From the NCBI GenBank assembly GCA_947497295.1, contig CANMFU010000001.1, forward strand, positions 930,001-994,000: a stretch of DNA of 64,000 nt, written 5' to 3'. Source of the stretch: an uncultured Roseovarius sp. GTDB taxonomy: Bacteria > Pseudomonadota > Alphaproteobacteria > Rhodobacterales > Rhodobacteraceae. Both the position numbers and the translations under genes were made by a program. Position 1 is the stretch's first letter. Every line of letters begins with the position of its first letter. The notes below the pieces were generated by a model. That model searched no databases, was not told where the DNA came from, and saw only the letters and a list, made by a program, of their open reading frames with translations. Below, in pieces: positions 35,601-45,400 of this stretch.

Positions 35601-37187
35601 GCGCTCGCGGCCAGCGATGCGCCCATAGCGGGAATTGTGATGGCCTGGGGGCTGCACGGGCATGCCGTCGATGGGCGCGACTGCTTGGATACAGTGATGG
35701 CGTTGGGCCACGTCGCCCAGACGGCGCCTCTGGCCGCGCCGGTGCCGGTGATTTGTCTCACCGTCGGCGCCTGCAGCGTGCTGGGCGAGGCGGTCCGCAA
35801 CCCCGACGGGGTATTGACGCACGGTCCGATGCTGGCACTTAGCAGCGAGGAGCCGCGCCTGACCTTTCGCCACGTGGACCTTGCCCCGGAGGAGGTCGCG
35901 GGCAGTCCTGAAGCGCTGATCGATGCGATCATGGATGAGGTCTGCCAAAGCGATCCAGAGCTGTTCTGCGCCCGCCGCCACGGCCGGCGGTTCCGTCGCA
36001 GCTATGACCCCGTCGCCACGCCGGAACAGGGCGGGTCGCCGTTGAAGGAAGGCGGCGTCTGCCTGATCACAGGCGGTCTGGGCGGCGTAGGTCTGACCGT
36101 TGCCCGCGCGCTGGCCGAAGCAGGTTCCGCGCGTCTGGTGTTGGCCGGACGTACCCCCTTGCCCTCGCGCGAAGAGTGGGAGGATGCGATTGCTTCAGGC
36201 CACGATCAGGCGGAAGCCCTGGTGGCGATAAACGAAATCGAGGCGCTTGGCTCCGAGGTAATGACGCTGGCCTGCAACGTTGCCAACGCCGCAAGCGTGG
36301 CGCAGATGGCGGACAAGGTCCGCGCGCGCTGGGGCGGGATCGACGCTATCGTGCACGCCGCTGGTCTGCCCGGAAGCGGCGCGCCGACTGTGCTTCAAAC
36401 CGCCACGGACGTGTCGGCCACGCTGGCCGCCAAGGTGGATGGCACCCGTGCGTTGGCGCGCGTTTTCGGCAAGGAAAAACTCGATTTCGTGGTGCTGATG
36501 AGTTCGATCAATTCCATTATCTCGACCGCGGGCGTTGTCGATTACGCTGCGGCAAATGCCTTTCTCGACGCCTGGGCCGAAAGCGTGGAACGTCCGGAAA
36601 CCTGGTCACATGTCACGGTGATGAACTGGGAAGCCTGGTCGGATGTGGGCATGGCGGCCGAGCGCCTAAAGGATCGTCCCAACCCGAACCTGACGCCCAT
36701 CGACCGCAAGGTTGCTGCAAGTCTGCTGCTCGGTTTTGCCCGAAGCCCGGTCGCACGGGTCGTCATTACGGCATATGACCTGCCCACGGGGGCCGTGTGG
36801 GCGCGGCGTGCGGGTGTTGTCCTGGGTATCGACCCGCGTGCTCCGGAAATGCCGGAAGGCACCGCCATGGCCACAGAAGAGACCGGCCTCGTGCAGCGCG
36901 ATCGTTTCCAGAGCGATGTTGAGTACTCGGTTGCCTTGATCTGGGCTGACCTTTTGCAGGTGCCGCTTGACGGACCGGATGACGATTTTTTCGAGCTTGG
37001 GGGTCATTCGCTTATGGCAACACGGTTCCTTGCACAGCTGGAGGCGGCAACATCGGTCAAGCTGATGCTGCGCGACGTCTTTGACGCCCGGACGATCGGA
37101 AATATCGCCTCGCTGGTGGCAGGCGCAAAGGACGCAGGCGGCAGTCAGGACCTTGGCGGCGAGGAGTTTGAGGAGTTCGTGCTATGA
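32670..37187 (+). CDS. PKS1: modular polyketide synthase, KS-AT-KR-ACP
   Basis: 1505 residues. The ketosynthase (about 15-430) has T-A-C-S-T-S (Cys187), E-A-H-G-T-G-T and N-I-G-H; its opening (R-F-P-D-A-P-D-L-D-R-F-W) resembles ketosynthases that accept amino acids from an NRPS. The acyltransferase has G-H-S-L-G (Ser624) and H-A-F-H, indicating malonyl-CoA. The ketoreductase (about 1110-1310) has T-G-G-L-G-G-V-G and Tyr1292 in D-Y-A-A-A-N; there is no L-D-D motif. ACP serine 1447 (G-G-H-S). No DH or ER, so a beta-hydroxy is left. The C-terminus ends in an acidic tail (E-E-F-E-E-F-V-L) suited to docking on NRPS2. It overlaps both neighbours, so synthesis is coupled. Confidence 0.94.
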   Translation: MFEASSSSADAFPSHATAIVGMAGRFPDAPDLDRFWANIRDGVESLREYTDQEMAAAGVPPELRGNPNFVPRGTTLEGADLFDADFFQMSPGEAKITDPQQRLFLECAWEAMEHAGYAPGHIDVPVGLYAGVSMNTYLLAHVLGNRAVTEAAGGYQLMLGNDKDFLCTRVSYKLDLKGPSVTVQTACSTSLVAVEMACRALARGECDVAMAGGASVNFPQGTGHLYQEGMIFSPDGHCRPFDVAAKGTRAGAGVGLVVLKRLSDAQREGDTIHAVIRGAAVNNDGGAKAGYTAPSIDGQSEVVAMAQTLAGVEPRSIGYMEAHGTGTPLGDPIEIAALTRAFRDRTGDVGFCRLGALKANIGHLDAAAGVAGLIKSVLCLKNAWCPPLVNFREANPQLSLESSPFSASAEGAAWVSDGPRRAAVSSFGIGGTNAHVILEEAPRPDVQLADTGPQTLVLSARSEAALALSADRLADALDAPDAPALPDVAHTLLNGRTPFRHRRFVVADDASDASVKLRKSARGTAQDGGARRVAFMFSGQGSQHHGMGRDLYDNNPAYRAAFDDCAEILAGPLGLDLRQAVLHDVDAPLSETWLTQPALFVTEFALARMWAERGIRPSAMIGHSLGEYVAAHLAGVMSLEDALNLVALRGRVMQDMPSGSMAAVPMAVAELSSRLLGRAEIAAENAPDLSVVSGETEAVADLVAELEAEGLSVRMLHTSHAFHSRMMEPALDSFAEAVAEIALNKPAIPYVSNVTGAWITPQEAVSADYYARHLRRAVRFGPGVQLLGNDPGLFLLEIGPGTVLSSLAQMVLPASRNRIASTLAHPGEEKPDQNAVLEASGRMWAAGVKIDRAGMSADSDRTLHRVPLPTYPFDRHRHWVDPAATDAPAQEMQGVVAGRTQDPFLSVPGWTTAAAGPDRTVAGRWLTFADTPQMSEALSRRLIQAGAAEVVGVLPGDTPQTGLPASVRPGHAEDVTDALAASDAPIAGIVMAWGLHGHAVDGRDCLDTVMALGHVAQTAPLAAPVPVICLTVGACSVLGEAVRNPDGVLTHGPMLALSSEEPRLTFRHVDLAPEEVAGSPEALIDAIMDEVCQSDPELFCARRHGRRFRRSYDPVATPEQGGSPLKEGGVCLITGGLGGVGLTVARALAEAGSARLVLAGRTPLPSREEWEDAIASGHDQAEALVAINEIEALGSEVMTLACNVANAASVAQMADKVRARWGGIDAIVHAAGLPGSGAPTVLQTATDVSATLAAKVDGTRALARVFGKEKLDFVVLMSSINSIISTAGVVDYAAANAFLDAWAESVERPETWSHVTVMNWEAWSDVGMAAERLKDRPNPNLTPIDRKVAASLLLGFARSPVARVVITAYDLPTGAVWARRAGVVLGIDPRAPEMPEGTAMATEETGLVQRDRFQSDVEYSVALIWADLLQVPLDGPDDDFFELGGHSLMATRFLAQLEAATSVKLMLRDVFDARTIGNIASLVAGAKDAGGSQDLGGEEFEEFVL

Positions 37188-40100
37188 CCCCTGCCGAACT
37201 GCTCAGGGAAATCCGTTCGCGAGGGGGCCAGATCACGCCTCAGGGCGAAGACCTGCGCGTGGCTGGACGGGTCGGCAGCCTGTCCGAGGAGCTGCGCAAC
37301 GAGATTCGCATGCAGAAAACGGGGCTCCTTCATCTTCTGCGTCAGGAAGTAAAGGCTCTGCCGACGCTGCTGCCCAAGGATGGCCAACTTCCGGTGTCGC
37401 ATTTTCAAGAACGGCTATGGATCATTCAGAAACTGGACCCTAAGGCCACGGAATACAATCTTGTGACGGTCTGGTCGTTCGATGCCCCGGTCGACGCGGG
37501 CGCGCTGGAAGCGGCGGTGAGGCGGGTGGTCACGCGGCATAGTATTCTGAGAACATCGTTCCGCGAGACGCCGACGGGCCCCGTTGCTATCATACTGGAG
37601 CCGGATTTGGTGCCCGTAAATCACCTGGCCTTGGACGATCTGGACACGGCGGCCAGGCAAGCCGCGCTGGAAGAAGCGGTCAGGCGCGAAACCGCCCGGC
37701 CGTTCGATTTGGAAAGTGCGCCGCCTTCGCGCTTTACCGTTATGGAATTCGGACCAGCCGGTGTGGCGTTGATGGTGTCGGCGCACCATATCGCCATTGA
37801 CCACTGGTCGTTGTCAGTTTTGCGCGACGAGATCCTGAAGGCGGTCGCCGAGGGCCCGGACTATGCCGGCCGGCCGGCGCAACTGGAATATGCCGATTAC
37901 GCCGGCTGGCAGCGGCAACAGTTTGATGTCTCGCGGCTCGCCCCGCACCTTGACTGGTGGGAAGACGCTTTGCGCGGGCATCCTGACCTTTGCGCCGTCA
38001 ACGCCGACCTCGTACCCAAGCTTGGCTGGGAGGGATCGAGCGAATCGTTTCTCTGGGATGTGGAATTCTCGCGCAAACTGGCCGAATTCTGTCAGTCGCG
38101 GCGCATCACGATTTACATGACCCTACTGGCAGCGTCGGCGGTGGCACTGCACCGCGAGACCGGGCTGGAGGACATCGTTCTCGGCAGCCCGGTCGCGCTG
38201 CGCGAGAAACCGGAGTTCGAGCGTATGATCGGGCCGTTCGTCAACACCCAGGTGCTGCGGATGGGGATTACGCCGGGGACGACGTTTGCTGACCTTCTGG
38301 ACACTGCGCGGCATACCTTGCTGGACTGTCACCCCCACAGTCATGTTCCGTTCGAAATGGTGGTGGAACGCACGAAACCGGCGCGCCGGCTGAACCGTTC
38401 GCCGCTGTTTCAGTTTGCGGTTGTGCAGCAAAGCGCGGCAGGGGCGCCGAGCGAGCCGATCTTTGGCGGCGGTGCGATCCATGAGATGACTTGGTTTGTC
38501 CGACAGGCCGGCGGGCAGATCATGGGCGCTATCGAATATCGGTCGGATATTTATCTCCGGGAAACGGTCACGCGGCTGCTGGCGCGGCTCGAAGCGATCC
38601 TGCGCCATGCGATCGATTATCCCGAAACGCCTGTTGCGGACTTCCCCCTGCTGTCGGACGGGGAACGCGAAACCCTGCTCTCGCATTTTGTCCCGGTCCC
38701 GGTGGAAATTGATCCGGCGCCCTGGCCACAGCAGGTTGCACGGCAGGCGCAGGCGAGCCCGGACAAGATTGCGATCAGGCATGTCGGCCAGCAGCTCAGC
38801 TATGCCGGACTGAACAGCCGTGCCAACCGGCTGGCACATCTGCTGACGTCGCGGGGCCTGGGCCGGGGCGCCGTAATCGGACTTTGCCTTGATCGGTCGG
38901 CGGACCTGATCGTGGCGTTGCTGGCGGTTCACAAGGCCGGCGCGGCCTATGTGCCGCTCGACCCCGGCTTTCCGCCGGACCGGCTGGGCTACATTCTGGC
39001 GGATAGCGGTGCGCGTGCTGTGATCGTCGGCGGCGAGGCTGCCTCGGCGCTGGACGTGCCGCACACTGTCGCAGAAATCGACATCGATCAGGCAATGTCC
39101 GAATCCGGCGATCTACCCGGCACCGATCCGGAGGTCGAGATCGCGCCGACAGACACTTCGCATCTGATCTACACGTCCGGCTCCACCGGTCGGCCCAAGG
39201 GCGTTGAGATCAGCCACGGCGCGCTGTCCAATCTGCTTGGATCCCTGCGCCGCGAGCCGGGCATCGCGGCGGGGGATCTGGTCGCGGCCACGACAACGGT
39301 GTCTTTTGACATCGCGGCGGTCGAACTGCAATTGCCGCTGACGGTGGGCGCGAGCATTGAGATACTGGACCGCGAGATTGCAACTAACGGCGAGGCACTG
39401 GCCGATGCACTGTGCGACAGCGCGGTCACGGTGCTGCAGGCGACGCCGTCCGCATGGCGCCTCTTGCTTGAGACCGACTGGACCGGCAATCCCGATTTGC
39501 TGGCAATCAGCGGCGGCGAGGCCCTGACCCGGGACTTGGCGGATAGCCTGTTGACGCGGGTCGGACGGCTGTGGAACGGGTACGGCCCCAGCGAGACGAC
39601 CATCTATTCCACTGGTTGCTGGATCGCCTCGGATGGCGAGGCGATCAGCATCGGTCGCCCGGTGGCCAATAATCGGGTCTATTTGCTGGATCAGGCCGGC
39701 GCGCTGGTTCCGCTGGGTATGCAAGGCGAGATCTGCATCGGCGGGGCCGGCGTGGCCAAAGGCTATGTCGGTCTGCCGGACCAGACGCAGGAACGCTTTC
39801 TGCCCGACCCGTTCGATCCTGCTCCCGGCTCACGGCTGTACCGCACCGGCGATATCGGCCGCTGGTCCGCCGATGGGCGTCTGTTCCATCTGGGGCGCGG
39901 TGATCACCAAGTCAAAATCCGCGGCGTCCGCGTCGAACTTGGCGAGGTCGAGGCGGCGCTGCTGAGCGTGGATATGATCCGCCAGGCGGCGGTCGTGGTC
40001 GAAGAGGCCGGCCCTGACGACCTCCGGCTTGTTGCCTACGTGGTATACGAGCCGGGTAGTGACATGACGGTCAGCCAGATCCGGCGGCACCTGCGCGCGT

Positions 40101-40474
40101 TCCTGCCGCGCCACATGGTGCCCTCGGTGATCATGGATCTGCAGTCGCTTCCGCGTACACCCAATGGCAAGCTTGACCGCAAGACATTGCCGAAATCGTT
40201 CGAACAAGGCCGACAACGCGCGACAGCCGCGACCCCGCCTCGGCCCGGGGTGGAGACAACGCTCGCCGAGATCTGGCGTGATGTTCTCAAAGTCGAAAGC
40301 GTCGGCGCCGAAGATAATTTCTTTGAACTGGGTGGGCATTCGCTGCTGACGCTCCGGGTGGCAAAACTTGTCAATGCGCAGTTGGGAGTTGACCTTGACC
40401 CTCGCGTGCTATTCTTCAACAATCTTCGCCAGATCGCCGCAGTCTTGTCGCGACACCTCGGATTGAAAGCATAA
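37184..40474 (+). CDS. NRPS2: non-ribosomal peptide synthetase, docking-C-A-PCP
   Basis: 1096 residues. TubC-type docking domain (about 1-58), condensation domain with H-H-I-A-I-D-H (201-207), where the usual final glycine of H-H-x3-D-G is histidine, adenylation domain (Y-T-S-G-S-T-G-R-P-K-G near 663; Y-G-P-S-E-T-T-I-Y near 800), and PCP with G-G-H-S (Ser1053). The hand-read specificity code is D-I-V-Q-I-G-G-I-Y-K, related to but different from glycine codes; I cannot name the amino acid. It appears to be the last module: the protein ends about 25 residues after the carrier domain, with no thioesterase, reductase or terminal condensation domain. The ATG overlaps the PKS1 stop by 4 nt, with GAGGAG upstream. 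Confidence 0.93.
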   Translation: MTPAELLREIRSRGGQITPQGEDLRVAGRVGSLSEELRNEIRMQKTGLLHLLRQEVKALPTLLPKDGQLPVSHFQERLWIIQKLDPKATEYNLVTVWSFDAPVDAGALEAAVRRVVTRHSILRTSFRETPTGPVAIILEPDLVPVNHLALDDLDTAARQAALEEAVRRETARPFDLESAPPSRFTVMEFGPAGVALMVSAHHIAIDHWSLSVLRDEILKAVAEGPDYAGRPAQLEYADYAGWQRQQFDVSRLAPHLDWWEDALRGHPDLCAVNADLVPKLGWEGSSESFLWDVEFSRKLAEFCQSRRITIYMTLLAASAVALHRETGLEDIVLGSPVALREKPEFERMIGPFVNTQVLRMGITPGTTFADLLDTARHTLLDCHPHSHVPFEMVVERTKPARRLNRSPLFQFAVVQQSAAGAPSEPIFGGGAIHEMTWFVRQAGGQIMGAIEYRSDIYLRETVTRLLARLEAILRHAIDYPETPVADFPLLSDGERETLLSHFVPVPVEIDPAPWPQQVARQAQASPDKIAIRHVGQQLSYAGLNSRANRLAHLLTSRGLGRGAVIGLCLDRSADLIVALLAVHKAGAAYVPLDPGFPPDRLGYILADSGARAVIVGGEAASALDVPHTVAEIDIDQAMSESGDLPGTDPEVEIAPTDTSHLIYTSGSTGRPKGVEISHGALSNLLGSLRREPGIAAGDLVAATTTVSFDIAAVELQLPLTVGASIEILDREIATNGEALADALCDSAVTVLQATPSAWRLLLETDWTGNPDLLAISGGEALTRDLADSLLTRVGRLWNGYGPSETTIYSTGCWIASDGEAISIGRPVANNRVYLLDQAGALVPLGMQGEICIGGAGVAKGYVGLPDQTQERFLPDPFDPAPGSRLYRTGDIGRWSADGRLFHLGRGDHQVKIRGVRVELGEVEAALLSVDMIRQAAVVVEEAGPDDLRLVAYVVYEPGSDMTVSQIRRHLRAFLPRHMVPSVIMDLQSLPRTPNGKLDRKTLPKSFEQGRQRATAATPPRPGVETTLAEIWRDVLKVESVGAEDNFFELGGHSLLTLRVAKLVNAQLGVDLDPRVLFFNNLRQIAAVLSRHLGLKA

Positions 40475-40483
40475 CGTGAATTA

Positions 40484-41275
40484 ATGAGCCCGTTCTACTT
40501 CGGCACACCCAAACGGCGACTCTTCGGGGTATATCATCCCGCGATCACGTCACGTGCGACCGTTCGGGCGGCGGTGCTGTGCTATCCTTGGGGCCATGAA
40601 TACATCTACGCCCATCGCTCCATGGTAAAGCTGGCGTCGGTGCTGGCCGAGAGCGGATTTCATGTTTTGCGATTCGACTATTTCGGCACCGGCGACTCGG
40701 CAGGCGAGTCCACACAGGTGACACTTGACGGCTGCCACAAAGACATCCTCATGGCGGCGGAGGAACTGATGGACATGAGCGGCGCAGAGAGCATCTCACT
40801 GATCGGTCTGCGGCTGGGGGCATCTCTCGCTGCCGAGGTCGCCGTGGCCGATCGGCGCCTGGTAGACCGGCTGGTGTTGTGGGACCCGGTAATCAGTGGG
40901 GCCGATTATGTCGAATCGCTCTACCATAGTGCCGCCAACATGCCGATCGGCAAGGCGGCGCCGCCCGAAAGGCCTGTTGAAAAAGGCGGCGGTCACGAAA
41001 TTTGCGGCTTCCCTCTAACCGACGCTCAGCGTGAACAGATCGCCCGGATCGACCTCATACCGCTGGTGCCACGACTTCCCCGCAAGACGGTTACAGTGGT
41101 CACCAGAGCAGCGGCGGCGCACGAGCGCTACCTTGCGGCGATCGGGGATGGCACAGAGACCGAAGAACGGTTCCTGAGCATCCCGGACCACCCGGCCTGG
41201 CACGAGAACTGGCCGCTTGATGCCGGCACCATGCCAGTCGATGTCATCCACCGCATCAAGGAATGGATGACATGA
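40484..41275 (+). CDS. Alpha/beta hydrolase resembling exosortase-A-associated hydrolase 2
   Basis: 263 residues of alpha/beta-hydrolase fold: Y-P-W-G-H-E-Y around the oxyanion region, R-F-D-Y-F-G-T-G-D-S-A-G (about 63-74), and a nucleophile elbow reading G-L-R-L-G-A-S in which the usual serine of G-x-S-x-G is arginine. As I recall, the hydrolase-2 family near exosortase A shares this G-L-R-L-G pattern, so it is family-typical and not a local mutation. It begins 9 nt after NRPS2 and overlaps the next hydrolase by 4 nt. Possible roles are chain release, editing or a scaffold for the second hydrolase; sequence does not decide. Confidence 0.75.
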   Translation: MSPFYFGTPKRRLFGVYHPAITSRATVRAAVLCYPWGHEYIYAHRSMVKLASVLAESGFHVLRFDYFGTGDSAGESTQVTLDGCHKDILMAAEELMDMSGAESISLIGLRLGASLAAEVAVADRRLVDRLVLWDPVISGADYVESLYHSAANMPIGKAAPPERPVEKGGGHEICGFPLTDAQREQIARIDLIPLVPRLPRKTVTVVTRAAAAHERYLAAIGDGTETEERFLSIPDHPAWHENWPLDAGTMPVDVIHRIKEWMT

Positions 41276-42204
41276 GCGCCGATGAAAAAACCTCTGCCCA
41301 GAGCAAGATCACTGAACAGGTCGTTCTGTTCGGCGCCAAATCCTCGCTCTGCGGATTGCTTGCCCGGCCTGTGGACGCGGCGACAGGTCTGCCAATTGTC
41401 CTGCTCAACACCGGCATCATCCACCGGGTGGGCCATCACCGTATGAACGTGACCATCGCGCGCCGCTACGCTGCGAAGGGCCACCCGGTCGTGCGCTTTG
41501 ATTTCGGGGGAATCGGTGATAGTCCGGTGCAGAGCGAAACGCTTGCGCCGCTCGATGCCAATCTGGCCAGCATCACCGAGGTTTGCGACTGGATCGAAAG
41601 CAACCTCGACCAGTCCAGCTTTATCCTGATGGGGCTATGTTCCGGTGCAGATCACGCGATAATTCAGGCCTCGCGCGACCCTCGGATCGCCGGCGTCGTG
41701 CTGGTGGACCCCTCCATCCCTCGAACGTTTCGATTCTTTCTGAATAATTTCGTCCGGGATCTGTCGCGGCGTGTGGTCTGGGTCAATCTGGCCACTGGAC
41801 GGGGCAATACATGGGCGCGACTTCGGCGGCTGATCGGACGGCCGCGCGGGAGCGATGCAACCGAGATACGCAAGGAGCCTTTTGCCCGTCCTGAACTGGA
41901 ACATCCCGAGGTGATCTCGTTCCTGGAAAAGACGTATCAGGATGCCGTGGACAACGGTGCGCGCATCCTCGCGGTTTTCACAGGCGGGCATGATTTCCAG
42001 CACAACTACCGCAGACAGCTTCTGGATGCCTTGCCGCGTGTGAAATTTCGCAACCAACTCGATCTGCATTTCTACGCCGATTGCGACCACACATTTAACT
42101 ATGAACGGCACCGTACACGACTGCTGGCTGAACTCGACGGGTGGCTGGGCAAGCTTATGGCGTCGCAGAACGAACGGCGTGAGGCGCGGCGCGAGACAAA
42201 CTGA
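41272..42204 (+). CDS. Alpha/beta hydrolase resembling exosortase-A-associated hydrolase 1
   Basis: 310 residues. Features are N-T-G-I-I-H-R-V-G-H-H-R (oxyanion region, about 44-55), R-F-D-F-G-G-I-G-D-S (about 77-86), and a nucleophile elbow G-L-C-S-G-A-D with cysteine where serine is usual. Later G-G-H-D and D-C-D-H-T-F segments could supply the acid and histidine. Cysteine at this position is known in some release thioesterases, so it may carry out chain release from the NRPS2 carrier domain, which lacks its own thioesterase. ATG 41272 overlaps the preceding stop (ATGA); an ATG at 41263 is also in frame. Last gene of the rightward operon. Confidence 0.75.
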   Translation: MSADEKTSAQSKITEQVVLFGAKSSLCGLLARPVDAATGLPIVLLNTGIIHRVGHHRMNVTIARRYAAKGHPVVRFDFGGIGDSPVQSETLAPLDANLASITEVCDWIESNLDQSSFILMGLCSGADHAIIQASRDPRIAGVVLVDPSIPRTFRFFLNNFVRDLSRRVVWVNLATGRGNTWARLRRLIGRPRGSDATEIRKEPFARPELEHPEVISFLEKTYQDAVDNGARILAVFTGGHDFQHNYRRQLLDALPRVKFRNQLDLHFYADCDHTFNYERHRTRLLAELDGWLGKLMASQNERREARRETN

Positions 42205-42492
42205 CGCCGTTTTGGAGGCCGAGAAGTTGAACCTGGGGTCAACTTGCGCCGGAACTCTGTCGACTGGTTTGTAAAGCTGAGCGCCGCAGGGGGTGATCAG
42301 CCTTCAAAAAGTGCTTTGCCTGATTAACCCGGAACTCGTATGCGGGAGTACCCGGTAAGTTGAAATTGGTCGTCCAGACGCTGGTGGAAATCCGCGATGC
42401 AGATCTCATGCTCTGACATGCCAATCACGCAGGTTTGCCGCAAGCTGTGATTTTCTCGCAATACAGGTGTCCAAGCTCAGGCGGATTGCGCA
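42205..42492. other. Convergent intergenic gap between the two cluster operons
   Basis: 288 bp with no protein-like frame recognised. A 7-bp inverted repeat AAGTTGA/TCAACTT (42224-42230, 42239-42245) could be a weak terminator of the rightward operon, but has no U-run. No clear terminator for the PKS2 operon was seen. Confidence 0.45.
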
Positions 42493-45400
42493 TCAGATCA
42501 CGGTTTCATCCCAGGCTTCCTCGCTCGCGTCGGCTGACGTCGTCATAAGTTCGTTCAGCTGTGCCGCCGTCCCCGAGGCCGTCGCCCCACCCAGAAGATC
42601 GCGCAGCGACAACTCCAAGCCCAGCCCGGCCCGGATCGAGTTGCGCAGTTGCACCGCCATGAGCGAGTCGAACCCTAGATCCGAAAACGGCCGGTCTGTT
42701 TCAAGCGCCGAGGCATTGTAGCCGAGCACACGCGCCACTTGCGTGGTGACAAAGTCCAGAAGCAGGTCAGGCCGCTCTGCCGGATCGGCGTCGAGAATGT
42801 GTTGCGCGTCCTCCTCGTGATTTTCCTCGGGTCCGGTTGCGGTCTCGGACCGGAGCTGGTCAAGCAGCGCCTGGATCCGGCACGATCCGTTGGCGGCAAT
42901 CTGGGCCAGATCCAGCCGCGCGATCAGGGCGAAGGGCACCTCTTGCCCCACAACCTTCTCCAGCGTATCCAAAGCTTCCTCGGTGCCGAGCAGACCAAGG
43001 CCCACGCGCTTCCATCTTTCGCGAGTTGTGTCAGGCAGACGGGCGGCCATACCGACATCGCCCCACGCGCCCCATGCGACGCTGGTGACCGGGCGGCCCT
43101 CAGCCCGCTCGCGAAGCGCGACACTGTCGAGCCACGCATTCGCCGCGGCATAGTTGGCCTGACCAGGCGAGCCGAGAGCGGCGGAGCTTGACGAGTAGAG
43201 CACTACGAAGTCCAAGGGCGCCCGTCGCGTTGCCGCGAGCAGGTTGCGCGCACCGGCGATCTTGGGGCCTGCCACCCGGTCGAAGCTCTCTGGCGTCTGG
43301 TCGGGGAGGGGGGCATCGTCGAGCACGCCTGCGGCATGGACGATGCCGCGCAGCGGCAGCGCCGACGCAGCCAGATCGGCCACCATGGCAGAAACGGAAG
43401 ACGCGTCCGAGACGTCGCACGCCAGCGCGCGGACCTTTGCTCCTGTTGCATCGGCCAGTGCCGCGGCGGCAGCCTGTGCTTCGTCGCTGTCGCCCGAACG
43501 GCCTACCAGGATGACCTCGCCGGCGCCGCGCGTGGCCAGCCGTTCGGCGGCGGCCAGCCCGATCCCGGCCAGACCTCCGGTGACCAGATAAGAACCGTCC
43601 GGCCGCACCGTCATACCTGCGCCTGCTTCCGGCTCCGCGATCAGGGCGATCTTGCCGGTGTGCCGGGCATTGGCCATAAAGCGGAACGCGTCGCGCGCAT
43701 TTTTCAGCGGGAAGGTCTGGACCGGCAGAGGCTCCAGCACGCCTGCCTCGATATCCGACATAATTCTTTGGAACGAACGGCGTACCTCGGCCGGGTCCGA
43801 AAGGATTTGTTCGCCCAGATCGACGATGGAATAGCGCACATGTGGCGCGCGTTCGGTGGCTTCCTGCGGGGTCCAGATATTGTTCTTTCCGATCTCCAGG
43901 AAAGCACCGCCGGACCGGGTCACACGCATCCCCGCCGCGATCATCTCGCCGGATAGGGCGTTGATGACGATGTCAACGCCTTCGCCGTCGGTGACCTTGG
44001 TAACTGCGTCTCCGAAGCTGGGAGAGCGCGAGTCGAAGGCGTGTTTAGCACCCTCGCGCAGGACAAAGGCGCGCTTTGCATCCGACCCGGCAGTGGCGAT
44101 GACCTCGGCCCCGGCGCGCACTGCCAGCCGCAATGCGGCCAGACCGACGCCGCCGGCCGCCGCATGCACCAGCACGCGCTGGCCGGGCCGTATGCCGCCG
44201 GCGGTGGCGTAGCAAAGTGCGGCAGTCAGGTATGTATTGGGGATGGTGACTGCATCGGCAAAGCTGATCTGATCCGGTTTGGGCAGGACAAAGCGGTCGG
44301 AAACTGTCACGTGGCTGGCAAAGCTGTCGCCCGCCAGCGCGACCACCGGGTCGCCGGGCTTCAACCCCTCCACATCCTCTCCGACCCGTGTGATTACGCC
44401 TGCACATTCGCTGCCGAGCGCACCCGGATCGCCGGGGTACATGCCCAGCGCGTTCAGGACATCGCGGAAATTAAGGCCGGTGGCCCGCACCGCAATCTCG
44501 ACCTCGCCTTTGCCGGGGCTCTTGCGCGGCTCTTGCGCCAGATGCAGGCGGTCCAGGTCGCCGCGCTCGGTAAAGCGCAGCGCGCTTCGGCTGGACTCTT
44601 CGCGCGGCTCGCCGGGCTGCAACGGGCGAAGACGGGGGGCAACGAAGCCGCCGGCGCGCAGAGCGAGTTCGGGATCGGTCCCCGATTGCGCCAGCGCGTC
44701 AAGCACCGCCTGCGGATCGACGGGCGCGAAAGGATCCAGGTCCAGTTGCACCAGCGGCGCGGTGCGCCGTTCCATGTCGATCACGTGACCAAGGCCAACT
44801 GCGACGCCGGTATCGGGATCGGGCGCTTCCTCGGGCCGGACGCGGCGCGCGCCATGGGTGAGCACGCACAGCCCGGCGGCGGGTGCAACGCCGTCCAGCG
44901 TCTGTACCGTCGCCAACAGCGCGCTGTAGAGCGCCCGCGCATCGGACGGCGCATCGGCGGCGGTGCAGTCGATGACCCATTCGGGGGCTTGCGCCGTAAC
45001 CGCCTCTGGCAATTCGTCTGCTGTTATCAGGCGCGCATCGAGCGCGTCGGCGACACTGGCCGAAACCGTGCCACCCGCGCCCAGCACCACAAGCCCGCTG
45101 ATCGGAGCGGCCGTGCTGCGCGGAATGTCCTCCCAGCAAAGTGTCAGGTTTTGCAGTGCTATCTTCTCATTCGCCAGCATCTGCGCCAGCGCTGAGGGGC
45201 TGGCGATACGGGCGTGCAAGCCGTAGACCCCGGCGACCGGCTCTCCGTCCTCGGTTTCGATCCGCAGATCGGCCACGATTTCGCTTTCGTCCTGAGTGCG
45301 CAGTTGCGCGACGACGCGGACTTTTGGCGGCGCATTGCGCCACCAGTGGATTGCGTCGATGGACACAGGTAGGTAGAGCCGCTTTTCCTCGCGATCAGCG

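Noticed and set aside
40250..40474. A terminal thioesterase or reductase domain on NRPS2
   Set aside because: The protein ends about 25 residues after the carrier-domain serine helix; there is no room for a release domain.
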